From: Butyricimonas muris
GTDB lineage: Bacteria > Bacteroidota > Bacteroidia > Bacteroidales > Marinifilaceae
Direction of reading: 5' to 3'
DNA length: 64,000 nucleotides
Assembly: GCF_046365375.1 (NCBI RefSeq)
Contig: NZ_JBKEIT010000003.1
Location: forward strand, 372,001 to 436,000
The notes below the pieces were generated by a model. That model searched no databases. It was given only the letters and a program-made list of their open reading frames with translations, and was not told where the DNA came from. Shown here piece by piece: positions 1-8,374 of the stretch. The position numbers and the translations under genes are program-made. Positions within the stretch are counted from its first letter, which is position 1; the number at the start of each line of letters is the position of its first letter.

Positions 1-2
1 GT

Positions 3-245
3 TTGGTTTTGGGTCCTGCCTCCAAAGTGACCGGAGGGGTAAATTCCCCGAGTATAGATATTTACGGGCAAGTTGAAGGGGACATCGTTTCGACAGGCTC
101 TATCGTGTTGAGAAAAGACTCGAAAATCAAGGGAACGATAACCACGCGCACGATGATTGTTGAGGCGGGAGCGACTTTTAACGGGGAGAGCAAAATGCTT
201 GCCGGAAAGGAAAAGAGCGAGCTGCCAAGTGGAGGAGAAAAATAA
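3..245 (+). CDS. Bactofilin, C-terminal part (truncated by window edge)
   Basis: About 80 residues are visible and the reading frame is open to the left edge, so the true start lies outside the window. The segment has the short right-handed beta-helix pattern of bactofilins (polymer-forming cytoskeletal proteins, PF04519): GQVEGDIVSTGSIVL followed by KGTITTRTMIVEAGATFNG, ending in a charged polar tail. Bactofilins assemble nucleotide-free filaments that often scaffold cell-wall enzymes at the inner membrane. An in-frame TTG at position 3 is probably not a start. The gene ends 68 bases before rex. Confidence 0.75.
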   Translation: MVLGPASKVTGGVNSPSIDIYGQVEGDIVSTGSIVLRKDSKIKGTITTRTMIVEAGATFNGESKMLAGKEKSELPSGGEK

Positions 246-284
246 ATAATGCAGATTATTTACATCGTTTTCGATGAAAAGATA

Positions 285-292
285 TAAATTTG
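285..292 (+). promoter_or_regulatory. Putative -7 box for rex
   Basis: TAAATTTG matches the Bacteroidetes -7 consensus TAnnTTTG and lies about 22 bases before the rex start. No convincing TTTG -33 element is seen at the expected distance. Confidence 0.4.
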
Positions 293-313
293 CAGCGAAA
301 TTATTGACGATAT

Positions 314-949
314 ATGGCTAACGATAGTAAAATAGTTCCGGTTCCGGTACTCAGGCGGATGCCTGCTTATCTTTCATTCGTGAAAACCTTGCAGAAGCAG
401 GGAGAGAAGTACGTGTCATCGACAAGAATAGCCGAATACATGGAAATTGATGCCACGCAAGTGACGAAAGATCTATCACATACCGGGATATCCGGTAAGA
501 CTCGGGTGGGGTACGAGGTGGACAATTTCGTGGAAATCCTTGATGATTTTCTCGGATTCAATAAGATGAATAACGCTTTTCTCGTGGGAGCCGGTTCGTT
601 AGGAGGAGCCTTGTTGCAAGATAAGGGATTGAGAAACTTCGGTCTGAATATCCAAAAGGCTTTCGACGTGGATAAATCGAAAATCGGCACGAAAATCAAT
701 GACGTGGAGATATTTCATATCGATCAGTTCCGCGGTATGCCCACCGAATGTAACGTGGCCATCGGAATCATCACGGTTCCGGCAGATTGCGCGCAAGCGG
801 TAGCCGATTTAATGGTGGCATGGGGAATCAAAGCCATTTGGAATTTTACCCCCGCGCGCATTAAAGTACCTTCGCATATAGCTGTCCAGAATAGTACTAT
901 TTACACGAATCTGGCAATCCTATTTAATAAATTGCACGGGCAGGAATAG
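314..949 (+). CDS. rex: Redox-sensing transcriptional repressor Rex
   Basis: The 211-residue protein has the Rex layout: an N-terminal winged helix (residues 1-80, with LRRMPAYLSFVKTL and the recognition region DATQVTKDLSHTG) and a Rossmann domain beginning FLVGAGSLGGAL, with GxGxxG at residues 92-97. Rex homodimers sense the NADH/NAD+ ratio and repress fermentation and respiration genes when NADH is low. Length is normal for the family. The gene stands alone between a bactofilin fragment and a long gap. A single TCACAA half-site near 974 is not a full Rex operator, so its targets are probably elsewhere. Confidence 0.95.
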   Translation: MANDSKIVPVPVLRRMPAYLSFVKTLQKQGEKYVSSTRIAEYMEIDATQVTKDLSHTGISGKTRVGYEVDNFVEILDDFLGFNKMNNAFLVGAGSLGGALLQDKGLRNFGLNIQKAFDVDKSKIGTKINDVEIFHIDQFRGMPTECNVAIGIITVPADCAQAVADLMVAWGIKAIWNFTPARIKVPSHIAVQNSTIYTNLAILFNKLHGQE

Positions 950-1374
950 GTTCAATCTCTTCGGGTTAGGTGTGTCACAAGGGGGATGCCGGGGATAATC
1001 TCTACCGGTGGATGTTGTTTGCTGTTTGTTTGGGGGGTAAAAGAATGGGAAGACATGTTTTTCAAGTGTGTTAAATAAGCGTATTTTTTGCAAAAACGTG
1101 GGCTAAGAGTGGGCGATAAGTAGGCGAAGTGTAGGCGATGTCGCCTAACAGTCAGGCAAAAGTCGCCTAATAGCCGTCCTATGGTACAGGTCTACTGGCA
1201 GTCGTGGGATGTCTTGGGAAAAGTTGGGGACTTTTTTTATCCGAACACGAGATATAGATATGTTTGTATTATCTTTGTTCGAGGAATAAACAATATAAAG
1301 CCCGGAAGTTGTAAGAGTTTTGTATTTTTCTTAAATGTAGTCGATTAAATCTGATCGAATCTATTACTCGTGTG
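950..1374. other. Intergenic region with TAGGCGA repeat cluster
   Basis: No gene is seen. Positions 1121-1169 hold four copies of TAGGCGA: two direct (1121-1127, 1132-1138) and two inverted (1141-1147, 1163-1169). The inner pair forms a palindrome with 7-base arms and a 2-base centre. It may be a protein binding site or an RNA hairpin; it has no U-tract. Confidence 0.5.
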
Positions 1375-1404
1375 TTGTTTTTCCGATGTTTTTTCGTACT
1401 TTTG
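1375..1404 (+). promoter_or_regulatory. thrS promoter
   Basis: A TTG at 1375-1377 and TACTTTTG at 1397-1404 are separated by 19 bases, the classical Bacteroidetes sigma-70 (SigABfr) arrangement. The thrS start is 42 bases downstream. It probably drives the whole thrS-infC-rpmI-rplT unit. Confidence 0.7.
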
Positions 1405-1446
1405 CAACTTGTAAATTACAATTAGTAATAACTAAAAGAAAGCAGA

Positions 1447-3405
1447 ATGGTAAAGATTAAATTTCCCGATGGGAATGTAAAAGAGTTCGAGTCCGGGGTT
1501 ACCGGCATGGACATAGCTAAGTCGATTAGCCATAAGCTGGCTAAGGAAGTGTTGTCGATATCCGTCAATGGAGTCACGTGGGACTTGACGCGGGGGATAA
1601 CGACAGACGCCGAGATTAAGCTGTATACATGGGACGACGAAGAGGGACGCCATGCTTTCTGGCACTCGTCTGCACACCTTATGGCAGAAGCTTTGCAGGC
1701 TCTTTACCCGAATATCAAGTTCGGTATAGGACCGGCTATCGAGAATGGTTTCTACTATGACGTGGATCCCGGAGAAGGTGTTGCCATCCAAGAGAAAGAT
1801 TTAGTGGAGATTGAAAAGAAGATGCTGGAGTTGGCAAGGAAAAACGAGGAGTATTGCAGGATAGACGTTAGCAAGCAAGAGGCGTTGAATCATTTTTCAT
1901 CCCTCGACGAAACATATAAAGTTGAGTTAATCAATGATTTGGAAGACGGTACGATCACGTATTACCGTCAGGGGGATTTCACGGACTTGTGTCGCGGACC
2001 GCACTTGCCCGATACATCCTATATCAAAGCGATCAAGTTGACATCCGTTGCCGGGGCATACTGGAGAGGGGACGAGCACAATAAGATGCTGACCCGTATC
2101 TACGGTATCACTTTCCCGAAGCAGAAGATGTTGGACGAGTGGAACGTGTTGATGGAGGAGGCGAAGAAGCGTGACCACCGCAAGATAGGCAAGGAGATGG
2201 AATTGTTCATGTTCTCGCAAGCCGTGGGTTCGGGATTACCCATGTGGTTGCCGAAAGGCGCCATGTTGCGCGACCGTTTGGAGGCTTTTTTGAGAAAGGT
2301 ACAGAAGAAATACGGTTACGAGCAGGTAATTACCCCGCATATCGGTAACGTGAACTTGTACAAGACTTCCGGGCACTTCCAGAAGTACGGGAAGGATAGT
2401 TTCCAAGTGATCACCACGCCGCAAGAAGGCGAGGAGTTCATGTTGAAACCGATGAACTGCCCGCATCATTGCGAGATATACAAGTTTAAGCCCCGCTCGT
2501 ACAAGGATCTTCCGGTGCGTTTTGCCGAGTTCGGTACGGTGTATCGTTACGAGCAGAGTGGTGAATTGCACGGGTTGACAAGGGTACGCGGTTTTACTCA
2601 AGATGACGCTCACTTGTTCTGTACGCCCGATCAATTGAAGGATGAGTTCAAGAAAGTGATTGATATTATATTCACGATCTTCAAAGCGTTGGATTTCGAG
2701 AACTTCACGGCGCAGGTATCGTTGAGAGACCCGAATAACAAGGAGAAATATATCGGTTCGGACGAGAACTGGGAGAAGGCGGAAACTGCCATCATCGAGG
2801 CTGCTGCCGAGAAAGGTCTGACAACTACCGTGGAATTGGGTGAAGCCGCGTTCTACGGTCCGAAATTGGACTTCATGGTGAAAGACGCTATCGGTCGGAA
2901 ATGGCAATTGGGTACGATTCAAGTGGATTACAACCTGCCGGAACGTTTCGATTTGGAATACACGGGTGCCGATAACCAGAAGCATCGTCCGGTGATGATC
3001 CACCGCGCGCCGTTCGGAAGTATGGAGCGTTTCGTGGCGGTTTTGATCGAGCACACGGGTGGTAAATTCCCCTTGTGGTTGACCCCGGATCAGGTTGTAG
3101 TGCTTCCGATTAGCGAAAAATATAACGATTACGCGGAAAAAGTTGTAAATTTCTTAAATAATTCCGACATTCGCACCGTTTTAGACGACCGTAACGAGAA
3201 GATAGGTCGGAAGATACGTGATAACGAGTTGAAAAAGATTCCTTACATGTTGATTGTCGGGGAGCAGGAAATGAACGAAAATAAAGTTTCCGTGCGCCGT
3301 CAGGGTGAAGGTGACAAGGGATCGATGTCGACGGAAGAGTTTGCAGAGATGATAAATAAAGAGGTAGAGATGCAGTTGAACGCTATCTACAATGAAAATA
3401 AATAA
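1447..3405 (+). CDS. thrS: Threonyl-tRNA synthetase
   Basis: A full-length class II synthetase (652 residues). It has an N-terminal TGS domain (about 1-62), an editing/SAD domain with HSSAHLMAEAL and TDLCRGPH, the catalytic core with the zinc-ligand region LKPMNCPHHCEIYK, motif 2 region RVRGFTQDDAHLFC, motif 3 HRAPFGSMERF, and a C-terminal anticodon-binding domain from about residue 550. It charges tRNA-Thr and edits mischarged serine. First gene of the conserved thrS-infC-rpmI-rplT operon, 14 bases ahead of the proposed infC AUU start. Confidence 0.98.
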   Translation: MVKIKFPDGNVKEFESGVTGMDIAKSISHKLAKEVLSISVNGVTWDLTRGITTDAEIKLYTWDDEEGRHAFWHSSAHLMAEALQALYPNIKFGIGPAIENGFYYDVDPGEGVAIQEKDLVEIEKKMLELARKNEEYCRIDVSKQEALNHFSSLDETYKVELINDLEDGTITYYRQGDFTDLCRGPHLPDTSYIKAIKLTSVAGAYWRGDEHNKMLTRIYGITFPKQKMLDEWNVLMEEAKKRDHRKIGKEMELFMFSQAVGSGLPMWLPKGAMLRDRLEAFLRKVQKKYGYEQVITPHIGNVNLYKTSGHFQKYGKDSFQVITTPQEGEEFMLKPMNCPHHCEIYKFKPRSYKDLPVRFAEFGTVYRYEQSGELHGLTRVRGFTQDDAHLFCTPDQLKDEFKKVIDIIFTIFKALDFENFTAQVSLRDPNNKEKYIGSDENWEKAETAIIEAAAEKGLTTTVELGEAAFYGPKLDFMVKDAIGRKWQLGTIQVDYNLPERFDLEYTGADNQKHRPVMIHRAPFGSMERFVAVLIEHTGGKFPLWLTPDQVVVLPISEKYNDYAEKVVNFLNNSDIRTVLDDRNEKIGRKIRDNELKKIPYMLIVGEQEMNENKVSVRRQGEGDKGSMSTEEFAEMINKEVEMQLNAIYNENK

Positions 3406-3419
3406 TAAAAGGAGGATTA

Positions 3420-3968
3420 ATTATAGCAAGGACAATGGAATTTAGGGGCAGAGGTCAAAGTGACAAGCCACAGCACAGAATTAACGAGCAGATAAGAGCC
3501 GCTTCTGTGAGAGTCGTTGGTGAAAACGTGGAACCGGGGGTTTATCCCGTGAAAGAGGCTTTAGCGATGGCTGAAGCTGCCGGAGCGGATCTGGTAGAAA
3601 TATCTCCCAATGCCGATCCACCCGTGTGCAGGATTATTGATTATAGTAAGTTTCTGTACCAGTTGAAGAAAAAGCAGAAAGAGATTAAAGCCAAGAGCGT
3701 GAAAGTGGTCGTGAAGGAGATTCGTTTCGGACCCCAGACAGATGACCATGATTTCAATTTCAAGTTGAAACACGCGATTGAGTTCTTGAAAGAGGGTGCT
3801 AAGGTGAAAGCCTACGTTTTTTTCAAGGGACGCTCTATCTTGTTTAAGGATCAAGGGGCTACATTGTTGGAACGCTTTGTCGATGCTTTGGAAGATTACG
3901 GTAAATTGGAATCCGCTCCCATGCTGGAGGGGAAGAAGATGATTGTGATGATTACTCCTAAAAAATAG
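3420..3968 (+). CDS. infC: Translation initiation factor IF-3, probable AUU start
   Basis: The core is typical bacterial IF-3: RINEQIRA, EISPNADPPVCRIIDYSKF, the lysine-rich linker KKKQKEIKAK, then the C-domain FGPQTDDHDFNFKLKHA and KAYVFFKGRSI. The first ATG in frame is at 3435, but the only Shine-Dalgarno-like sequence (AGGAGG, 3410-3415) lies 19 bases before it and just 4 bases before an in-frame ATT at 3420. AUU starts are known for infC in E. coli and let IF-3 limit its own synthesis. I therefore place the start at 3420 (182 residues); 3435 would give 177. Confidence 0.9.
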   Translation: MIARTMEFRGRGQSDKPQHRINEQIRAASVRVVGENVEPGVYPVKEALAMAEAAGADLVEISPNADPPVCRIIDYSKFLYQLKKKQKEIKAKSVKVVVKEIRFGPQTDDHDFNFKLKHAIEFLKEGAKVKAYVFFKGRSILFKDQGATLLERFVDALEDYGKLESAPMLEGKKMIVMITPKK

Positions 3969-4031
3969 TTTAGAATTTGGGTTTTAGAATTTAGAATGAA
4001 ATCTAAAATTTAAAATCTAAAATTTGAATTG
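3969..4031 (+). repeat. Heptad tandem repeat with inverted arms between infC and rpmI
   Basis: Directly after the infC stop the sequence runs in 7-base units (TTTAGAA, TTTGGGT, TTTAGAA, TTTAGAA, then TAAAATT, TAAAATC, TAAAATT). The first half is roughly complementary to the second, so the RNA can fold into an AT-rich hairpin between infC and rpmI. Confidence 0.6.
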
Positions 4032-4082
4032 AAAGGATTTTTTATAATTACATATTCTGAAACACAATTAAATTTAGAACAA

Positions 4083-4277
4083 ATGCCAAAGATGAAGAGT
4101 GTAAGTAGCGCGAAGAAAAGATTCGTTCTGACCGCTACCGGGAAGATTAAAAGAAAACATGCTTTCAAAAGTCATATTTTGACGAAAAAAGCAACGAAGA
4201 GAAAAAGAAATTTGACTCATAGTGCTATTGTTGATTCTACTAACATGGCTACCGTGAGAAAGATGCTTTGTATCTAA
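4083..4277 (+). CDS. rpmI: 50S ribosomal protein bL35
   Basis: A 64-residue basic protein beginning MPKMKSVSSAKKRFVLTATG and containing KIKRKHAFKSHILTKK, the bL35 signature. The open frame extends upstream to a TTG at 4029, but the family always starts at MPK, so ATG 4083 is chosen. Its position between infC and rplT is conserved. It binds 23S rRNA in the large subunit. Confidence 0.97.
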   Translation: MPKMKSVSSAKKRFVLTATGKIKRKHAFKSHILTKKATKRKRNLTHSAIVDSTNMATVRKMLCI

Positions 4278-4308
4278 TCTAAGAAATTAAATTAAAAGTA
4301 ATTAACCG

Positions 4309-4351
4309 GAATGTTATGCCTGACAAGTTTCTGAAAAGAACGCTAACATTC
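4309..4351 (+). promoter_or_regulatory. Hairpin between rpmI and rplT
   Basis: GAATGTTA (4309-4316) pairs perfectly with TAACATTC (4344-4351) across a 27-base loop, followed by a run of A and the rplT start 17 bases later. In other bacteria bL20 represses its own operon by binding the mRNA; this could be the local equivalent, but that is inference. Confidence 0.35.
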
Positions 4352-4367
4352 AAAAAAAACAAGAATT

Positions 4368-4721
4368 ATGCCAAGAGCTAAAAATGCCGTTGCTTCGAGA
4401 GCACGTAGAAAAAAGGTTTTAAAACAGACCAGAGGTAACTTTGGTGCAAGAAAAAATGTCTGGACGGTTGCTAAAAACACGTATGAAAAAGGTTTGACGT
4501 ACGCGTACCGTGACAGAAAGAAGAAAAAATCAGAATTTAGAGCACTGTGGATTCAGAGAATTAATGCCGCGGTTAGAATGGAAGGTTTAACTTACTCCAA
4601 ATTTATGGGCTTGGTTCATAAGGCTGAAGTAAACATGAACCGTAAAGTTCTTGCTGATCTGGCTATGAATCAACCGGAAGCTTTCAAAGCTGTAGTGGCG
4701 AAAGTGAAAGAGTTAGCTTAG
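4368..4721 (+). CDS. rplT: 50S ribosomal protein bL20
   Basis: A 117-residue, strongly basic protein starting MPRAKNAVASRARRKKVLKQ and containing RDRKKKKSEFRALWIQRINAA, both diagnostic of bL20, a 23S rRNA-binding assembly protein. Last gene of the thrS operon; a strong terminator follows 23 bases after the stop. Confidence 0.98.
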   Translation: MPRAKNAVASRARRKKVLKQTRGNFGARKNVWTVAKNTYEKGLTYAYRDRKKKKSEFRALWIQRINAAVRMEGLTYSKFMGLVHKAEVNMNRKVLADLAMNQPEAFKAVVAKVKELA

Positions 4722-4741
4722 TAATTATAAAATATCGGAAA

Positions 4742-4770
4742 AAGGCTGCCCTCGGGTAGCCTTTTTTTTT
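4742..4770 (+). terminator. Rho-independent terminator of the thrS-rplT operon
   Basis: GGCTGCC (4744-4750) pairs with GGTAGCC (4755-4761, one G-U pair) and is followed by a run of nine T. Confidence 0.9.
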
Positions 4771-4781
4771 AATTAAAATGT

Positions 4782-4789
4782 TACCTTTG
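4782..4789 (+). promoter_or_regulatory. Putative -7 box for dapB
   Basis: TACCTTTG fits TAnnTTTG. It sits just after the rplT terminator and 34 bases before the dapB start. The -33 region overlaps the terminator T-run and lacks a clear TTG. Confidence 0.5.
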
Positions 4790-4822
4790 CGTGTCAGTGG
4801 TATATTTTATTTATTTAGAATA

Positions 4823-5554
4823 ATGAAGATTGCATTACTAGGATACGGGAGAATGGGAAAAGCTATCGAACGATTGGCTCGGGAGCGCGGTCACGAGATT
4901 GTTTTAATCGTGGATGAAACAAATCGGGCTTCGTGTACGGACGAGCAGTTGAAGCAAGCGGACGTGGCGATAGAGTTTACAACCCCGGCTGTTGCCGTGG
5001 ATGATTACGGCTGGTGTTTTCGCAACGGGGTTCCCGTGGTATCCGGTACAACCGGGTGGCTGGAGAGATGGAGCGAAGTGACGGAATTATGCAACGAGAC
5101 GGGGGGGGCGTTCTTTTACGCGTCGAATTACAGTATAGGGGTGAATATATTTTTTCACTTGAACCGATGGTTGGCTAAGACCATGGCGGGGTTTGATAAT
5201 TATAAGGTATTCGTGGAGGAAACGCACCATGTACATAAACTGGATGCACCCAGTGGTACGGCAATTACTTTGGCTGAAGGAATTTTAGAGGAACACCCGA
5301 AATATTCTTCTTGGAAACTGGATGAAGGAGAGGTGAAAGCCGGCGAGTTGCCGATCAAGGCAAAGCGTGAAGGAGAAGTGCCCGGTATTCATGCCGTGAC
5401 GTATAAATCGGAAGTGGACGAGATTCAGATATATCATTCCGCCTTTTCCCGTGACGGCTTTGCTCAAGGTGCCGTGATGGCTGCTGAATTTCTTGCCGGG
5501 AAGAAGGGGGTTTACGGGATGGATGATCTTTTGGAGTTGAAAGTTAAAAACTAA
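4823..5554 (+). CDS. dapB: 4-hydroxy-tetrahydrodipicolinate reductase
   Basis: A 243-residue NAD(P)H-dependent reductase of the lysine and meso-diaminopimelate pathway. It has an N-terminal nucleotide-binding motif LLGYGRMGKAIE, the loop GTTGW, and the catalytic signature EETHHVHKLDAPSGTA carrying the His pair and Lys. The frame is open from 4778 but MKIALLGYG at 4823 is the natural start. It is slightly shorter than the E. coli enzyme, with a short N-domain as usual in Bacteroidetes. lepB follows after 24 bases and is probably cotranscribed. Confidence 0.95.
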   Translation: MKIALLGYGRMGKAIERLARERGHEIVLIVDETNRASCTDEQLKQADVAIEFTTPAVAVDDYGWCFRNGVPVVSGTTGWLERWSEVTELCNETGGAFFYASNYSIGVNIFFHLNRWLAKTMAGFDNYKVFVEETHHVHKLDAPSGTAITLAEGILEEHPKYSSWKLDEGEVKAGELPIKAKREGEVPGIHAVTYKSEVDEIQIYHSAFSRDGFAQGAVMAAEFLAGKKGVYGMDDLLELKVKN

Positions 5555-5578
5555 AAGTTTAGAATTAAGAACGAAGAT

Positions 5579-6949
5579 ATGAGAAATGTATTGACAAATA
5601 AATGGTTTAAGTTCGGGATAGTTCTTTTTATATACTTGTTGTGGACGTTGTGGGTACAGAGTTGGTGGTTGCTGATCGGGGTACCTGTATTGTTTGATAT
5701 CTATATCTCGAAGAAAGTACATTGGGCATTCTGGAAGAAAAAGAACGTGGAGAAGCAAACGAAAGCCGTCGAGTGGATTGATGCTTTGATATTTGCCGTT
5801 ATTGCCGCCACGCTGATCAGAATGTTTTTTTTCGAGGCGTACACGATCCCGACGTCTTCCATGGAGAAAACCATGCTCGTGGGGGATTATTTGTTCGTGA
5901 GTAAGGTCGCTTACGGACCGAAGTTGCCGAACACCCCTTTATCAGTACCTTTTACACATCATACCTTACCTTTCACGCAATCCACGAAAGCGTATTCCGA
6001 GGCAATACAGTGGCCTTACAAGCGCATCGGCGGGTTGGGCAAGGTGAAACGGAATGATATTGTCGTGTTTAATTTCCCAGCGGGGGATACGGTTGTCGTG
6101 GGGAACGAGAATCCGGACTATTATTCACAGATACGTAGCCATGCGAACTACATGGAGCAGGTTGCTAAAGAAAAAAATATGGATTTGACACCGGAAGAAG
6201 CATGGACGTTTGCCCGGAATCAAATATGGAAAGAGAAGGACATCATCGCCCGCCCGGTGGATAAACGGGAAAACTATATCAAGAGATGCGTGGGGATGCC
6301 GGGAGATGTGTTGGAGATGAAAGATGCCGTGTTATACGTGAACGGGCAAAAGGAAGAGAATTACGCTACCATGCAGTTGAATTATCATATTAAGGTGACT
6401 TCCCCGTTTAATCAATTGAAGTTGCAGGAGATGGGGATTGCTTTGGATGACATTCAATATTACAATAATAATTATAAGTTGCCTTTAACACCGGAGATGT
6501 TGGAGAAGATCAAGGCGATGCCTAACGTGGTTTCTGTTACTCGAGAGACGGAGCGGGGAGAGGTGTTCCCGTATAGTGAGGCTTACCCGTGGACGAGAGA
6601 TGATTTCGGTCCGCTGCCGATTCCGAAGAAGGGGGAAACGATTGATCTGACTATCGAGAATTTACCTTTGTACGAGCGTATTATCGGGGCTTACGAGGAG
6701 AATAAGCTGGAAGTGAAGGATTCCGTTATCTATATAAACGGGAATCCAGCGGATAAATATACCTTCAAAATGGATTACTATTGGATGATGGGTGATAATC
6801 GTCATAATTCGGCGGACTCCCGTTACTGGGGATTCGTGCCCGAAGATCATATCGTGGGTAAGGCTTATTTCATCTGGCTTTCCTTGGATAAGGATAAATC
6901 TTTCTTGGGTAAGATACGATGGAACAGGATGTTCCGGTTTATACATTAA
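5579..6949 (+). CDS. lepB: Signal peptidase I
   Basis: A 456-residue inner-membrane peptidase that removes signal peptides from exported proteins. Two N-terminal hydrophobic segments (about 12-28 and 68-82) precede the catalytic Ser region PTSSMEKTML (Ser94). The general-base Lys is in ENYIKRCVGMPGD (about K235), and the conserved box GDNRHNSADSRYWG lies near the C terminus. It is longer than E. coli LepB because of a large insertion (about 250-370) between conserved boxes, as is common in Bacteroidales. It follows dapB and ends at a strong hairpin. Confidence 0.95.
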   Translation: MRNVLTNKWFKFGIVLFIYLLWTLWVQSWWLLIGVPVLFDIYISKKVHWAFWKKKNVEKQTKAVEWIDALIFAVIAATLIRMFFFEAYTIPTSSMEKTMLVGDYLFVSKVAYGPKLPNTPLSVPFTHHTLPFTQSTKAYSEAIQWPYKRIGGLGKVKRNDIVVFNFPAGDTVVVGNENPDYYSQIRSHANYMEQVAKEKNMDLTPEEAWTFARNQIWKEKDIIARPVDKRENYIKRCVGMPGDVLEMKDAVLYVNGQKEENYATMQLNYHIKVTSPFNQLKLQEMGIALDDIQYYNNNYKLPLTPEMLEKIKAMPNVVSVTRETERGEVFPYSEAYPWTRDDFGPLPIPKKGETIDLTIENLPLYERIIGAYEENKLEVKDSVIYINGNPADKYTFKMDYYWMMGDNRHNSADSRYWGFVPEDHIVGKAYFIWLSLDKDKSFLGKIRWNRMFRFIH

Positions 6950-6951
6950 AA

Positions 6952-6976
6952 AAAAGCGGCTAAGCCGCTTTTTTTG
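6952..6976 (+). terminator. Terminator after lepB
   Basis: AAGCGGC (6954-6960) and GCCGCTT (6964-6970) form a perfect stem with a 3-base loop, flanked by A and T runs. It can act on both strands. Confidence 0.85.
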
Positions 6977-7020
6977 TTAATTAATTTATTAACTTGTCAG
7001 TGTTTTGAAATACTACAATT

Positions 7021-8361
7021 ATGGCAAAGAGTAAAACTAAAAAGACATTTGTATTAGATACGAACGTTATCCTTCATGATTATAGATCGATTTACAATTT
7101 CGAGGATAATGATATCGTTATCCCGATAACGGTTCTCGAGGAGTTGGATAAATTCAAACGGGGAAATGACCAGATTAATTACCACGCGCGGGAGTTTGCG
7201 CGGGAATTGGATCAGATTTCGGGGGAGGATTTCTTTGTTAAAGGAGCTTCTTTGGGTAAAGGCAAAGGAAATCTTTTTATCCAGACGGGAGTGCCGTTTA
7301 ACGAGAAGATAAACGAGTCGTTCAGTGAGGATATTCCGGATCACAGGATATTGGCTATTGCCGCTTATATTACAGAGAAGAGGAAGGGTGAAAAGGTTGT
7401 TTTGGTGTCGAAAGATATGAATTTGAGGATGAAAGCGAGGTCTCTGGATATTTTGGCAGAGGACTATAAGACGGATCAAGTGAAGAATTTGGAAGTGTCG
7501 TTGAGCAAGTGCGTGATCACGAAAGAGGATTTCTCGCAAGACTTGATCGCCAAACTTTACGAGAGCGGGGAAGCCGGGGTTCCGGTGGAAACGTTCTTCC
7601 CGAAAGAGGATATTAAAGGAAATAATTATTACATATTAAAGAATGGCAGTAATTCCGTTCTGGCCTGTTATGATCCTACGCGGAGAGTTGTGCGGAAAGT
7701 GGAGAAGTTGAATACTTTCGGTATCTATCCGAAGAACTCGGAGCAGGCATTCGCGTTGGATGCATTGATGAACCCGAATATATCCCTTGTTGCCTTGAGT
7801 GGTAAGGCGGGAACGGGTAAGACATTGTTGGCGTTAGCGGCGGCATTGCAACAAAATAAGGCTTTCGAGCAGATTTATCTGGCTCGTCCTATCGTGGCAT
7901 TATCCAATAGAGATTTAGGGTATTTACCGGGTGACGTGAACGAGAAAGTAGGTCCTTATATGCAGCCTCTATTCGATAATCTGGCGGTTATCAAGCATCG
8001 TTATAATATGCATAGTCAGGAGAACCGCTTGATTGATGATATGTTGAAAGACGAACGTTTGGTTATTTCCGCGTTGGCATACATCCGCGGACGGAGCTTG
8101 TCAAACGTGTTCTTTATCGTTGACGAAGCCCAGAACCTTACCCCGCATGAGGTGAAGACGATTATCACACGTGCCGGAGAAGGGGTGAAGATGGTGTTCA
8201 CGGGAGATATTGACCAGATCGATTCTCCTTATCTGGATCGTCAGTCTAACGGTTTGTCACATCTGTTCGACCGAATGCAGGGACAAGAGATTTTCGCCCA
8301 CGTGCATCTGGAGAAAGGGGAACGGAGTTACCTTGCAGAGGTGGCTAGTAACTTGTTGTAA
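7021..8361 (+). CDS. PIN domain - PhoH ATPase fusion
   Basis: The 446-residue protein has an N-terminal PIN-type nuclease domain (VLDTNVILHD, PITVLEELDKFK, and distal acidic SKDMNLRMKA). A C-terminal PhoH ATPase follows, with Walker A GKAGTGKTLLALA and a Walker B region IVDEAQNLTPHEVK followed by FTGDIDQIDSP. This is the PhoH2/YlaK architecture, linked in other bacteria to RNA helicase and RNase activity. The acidic PIN residues look intact, so nuclease activity is plausible. It is a single gene with its own leader after the lepB terminator. Confidence 0.9.
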   Translation: MAKSKTKKTFVLDTNVILHDYRSIYNFEDNDIVIPITVLEELDKFKRGNDQINYHAREFARELDQISGEDFFVKGASLGKGKGNLFIQTGVPFNEKINESFSEDIPDHRILAIAAYITEKRKGEKVVLVSKDMNLRMKARSLDILAEDYKTDQVKNLEVSLSKCVITKEDFSQDLIAKLYESGEAGVPVETFFPKEDIKGNNYYILKNGSNSVLACYDPTRRVVRKVEKLNTFGIYPKNSEQAFALDALMNPNISLVALSGKAGTGKTLLALAAALQQNKAFEQIYLARPIVALSNRDLGYLPGDVNEKVGPYMQPLFDNLAVIKHRYNMHSQENRLIDDMLKDERLVISALAYIRGRSLSNVFFIVDEAQNLTPHEVKTIITRAGEGVKMVFTGDIDQIDSPYLDRQSNGLSHLFDRMQGQEIFAHVHLEKGERSYLAEVASNLL

Positions 8362-8374
8362 TAGTCGAATTAGT

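Noticed and set aside
974..979. A Rex operator after rex
   Set aside because: Only the half-site TCACAA is present; the TTGTGA partner at the required spacing is missing.
950..1440. A tRNA or T-box leader before thrS
   Set aside because: No cloverleaf, T-box AGGGTGGNACCGCG-like motif or antiterminator pair was found; only the TAGGCGA cluster stands out.
2236..3054. A 272-codon minus-strand frame inside thrS
   Set aside because: It lies wholly within a confidently identified synthetase gene and resembles no protein family.
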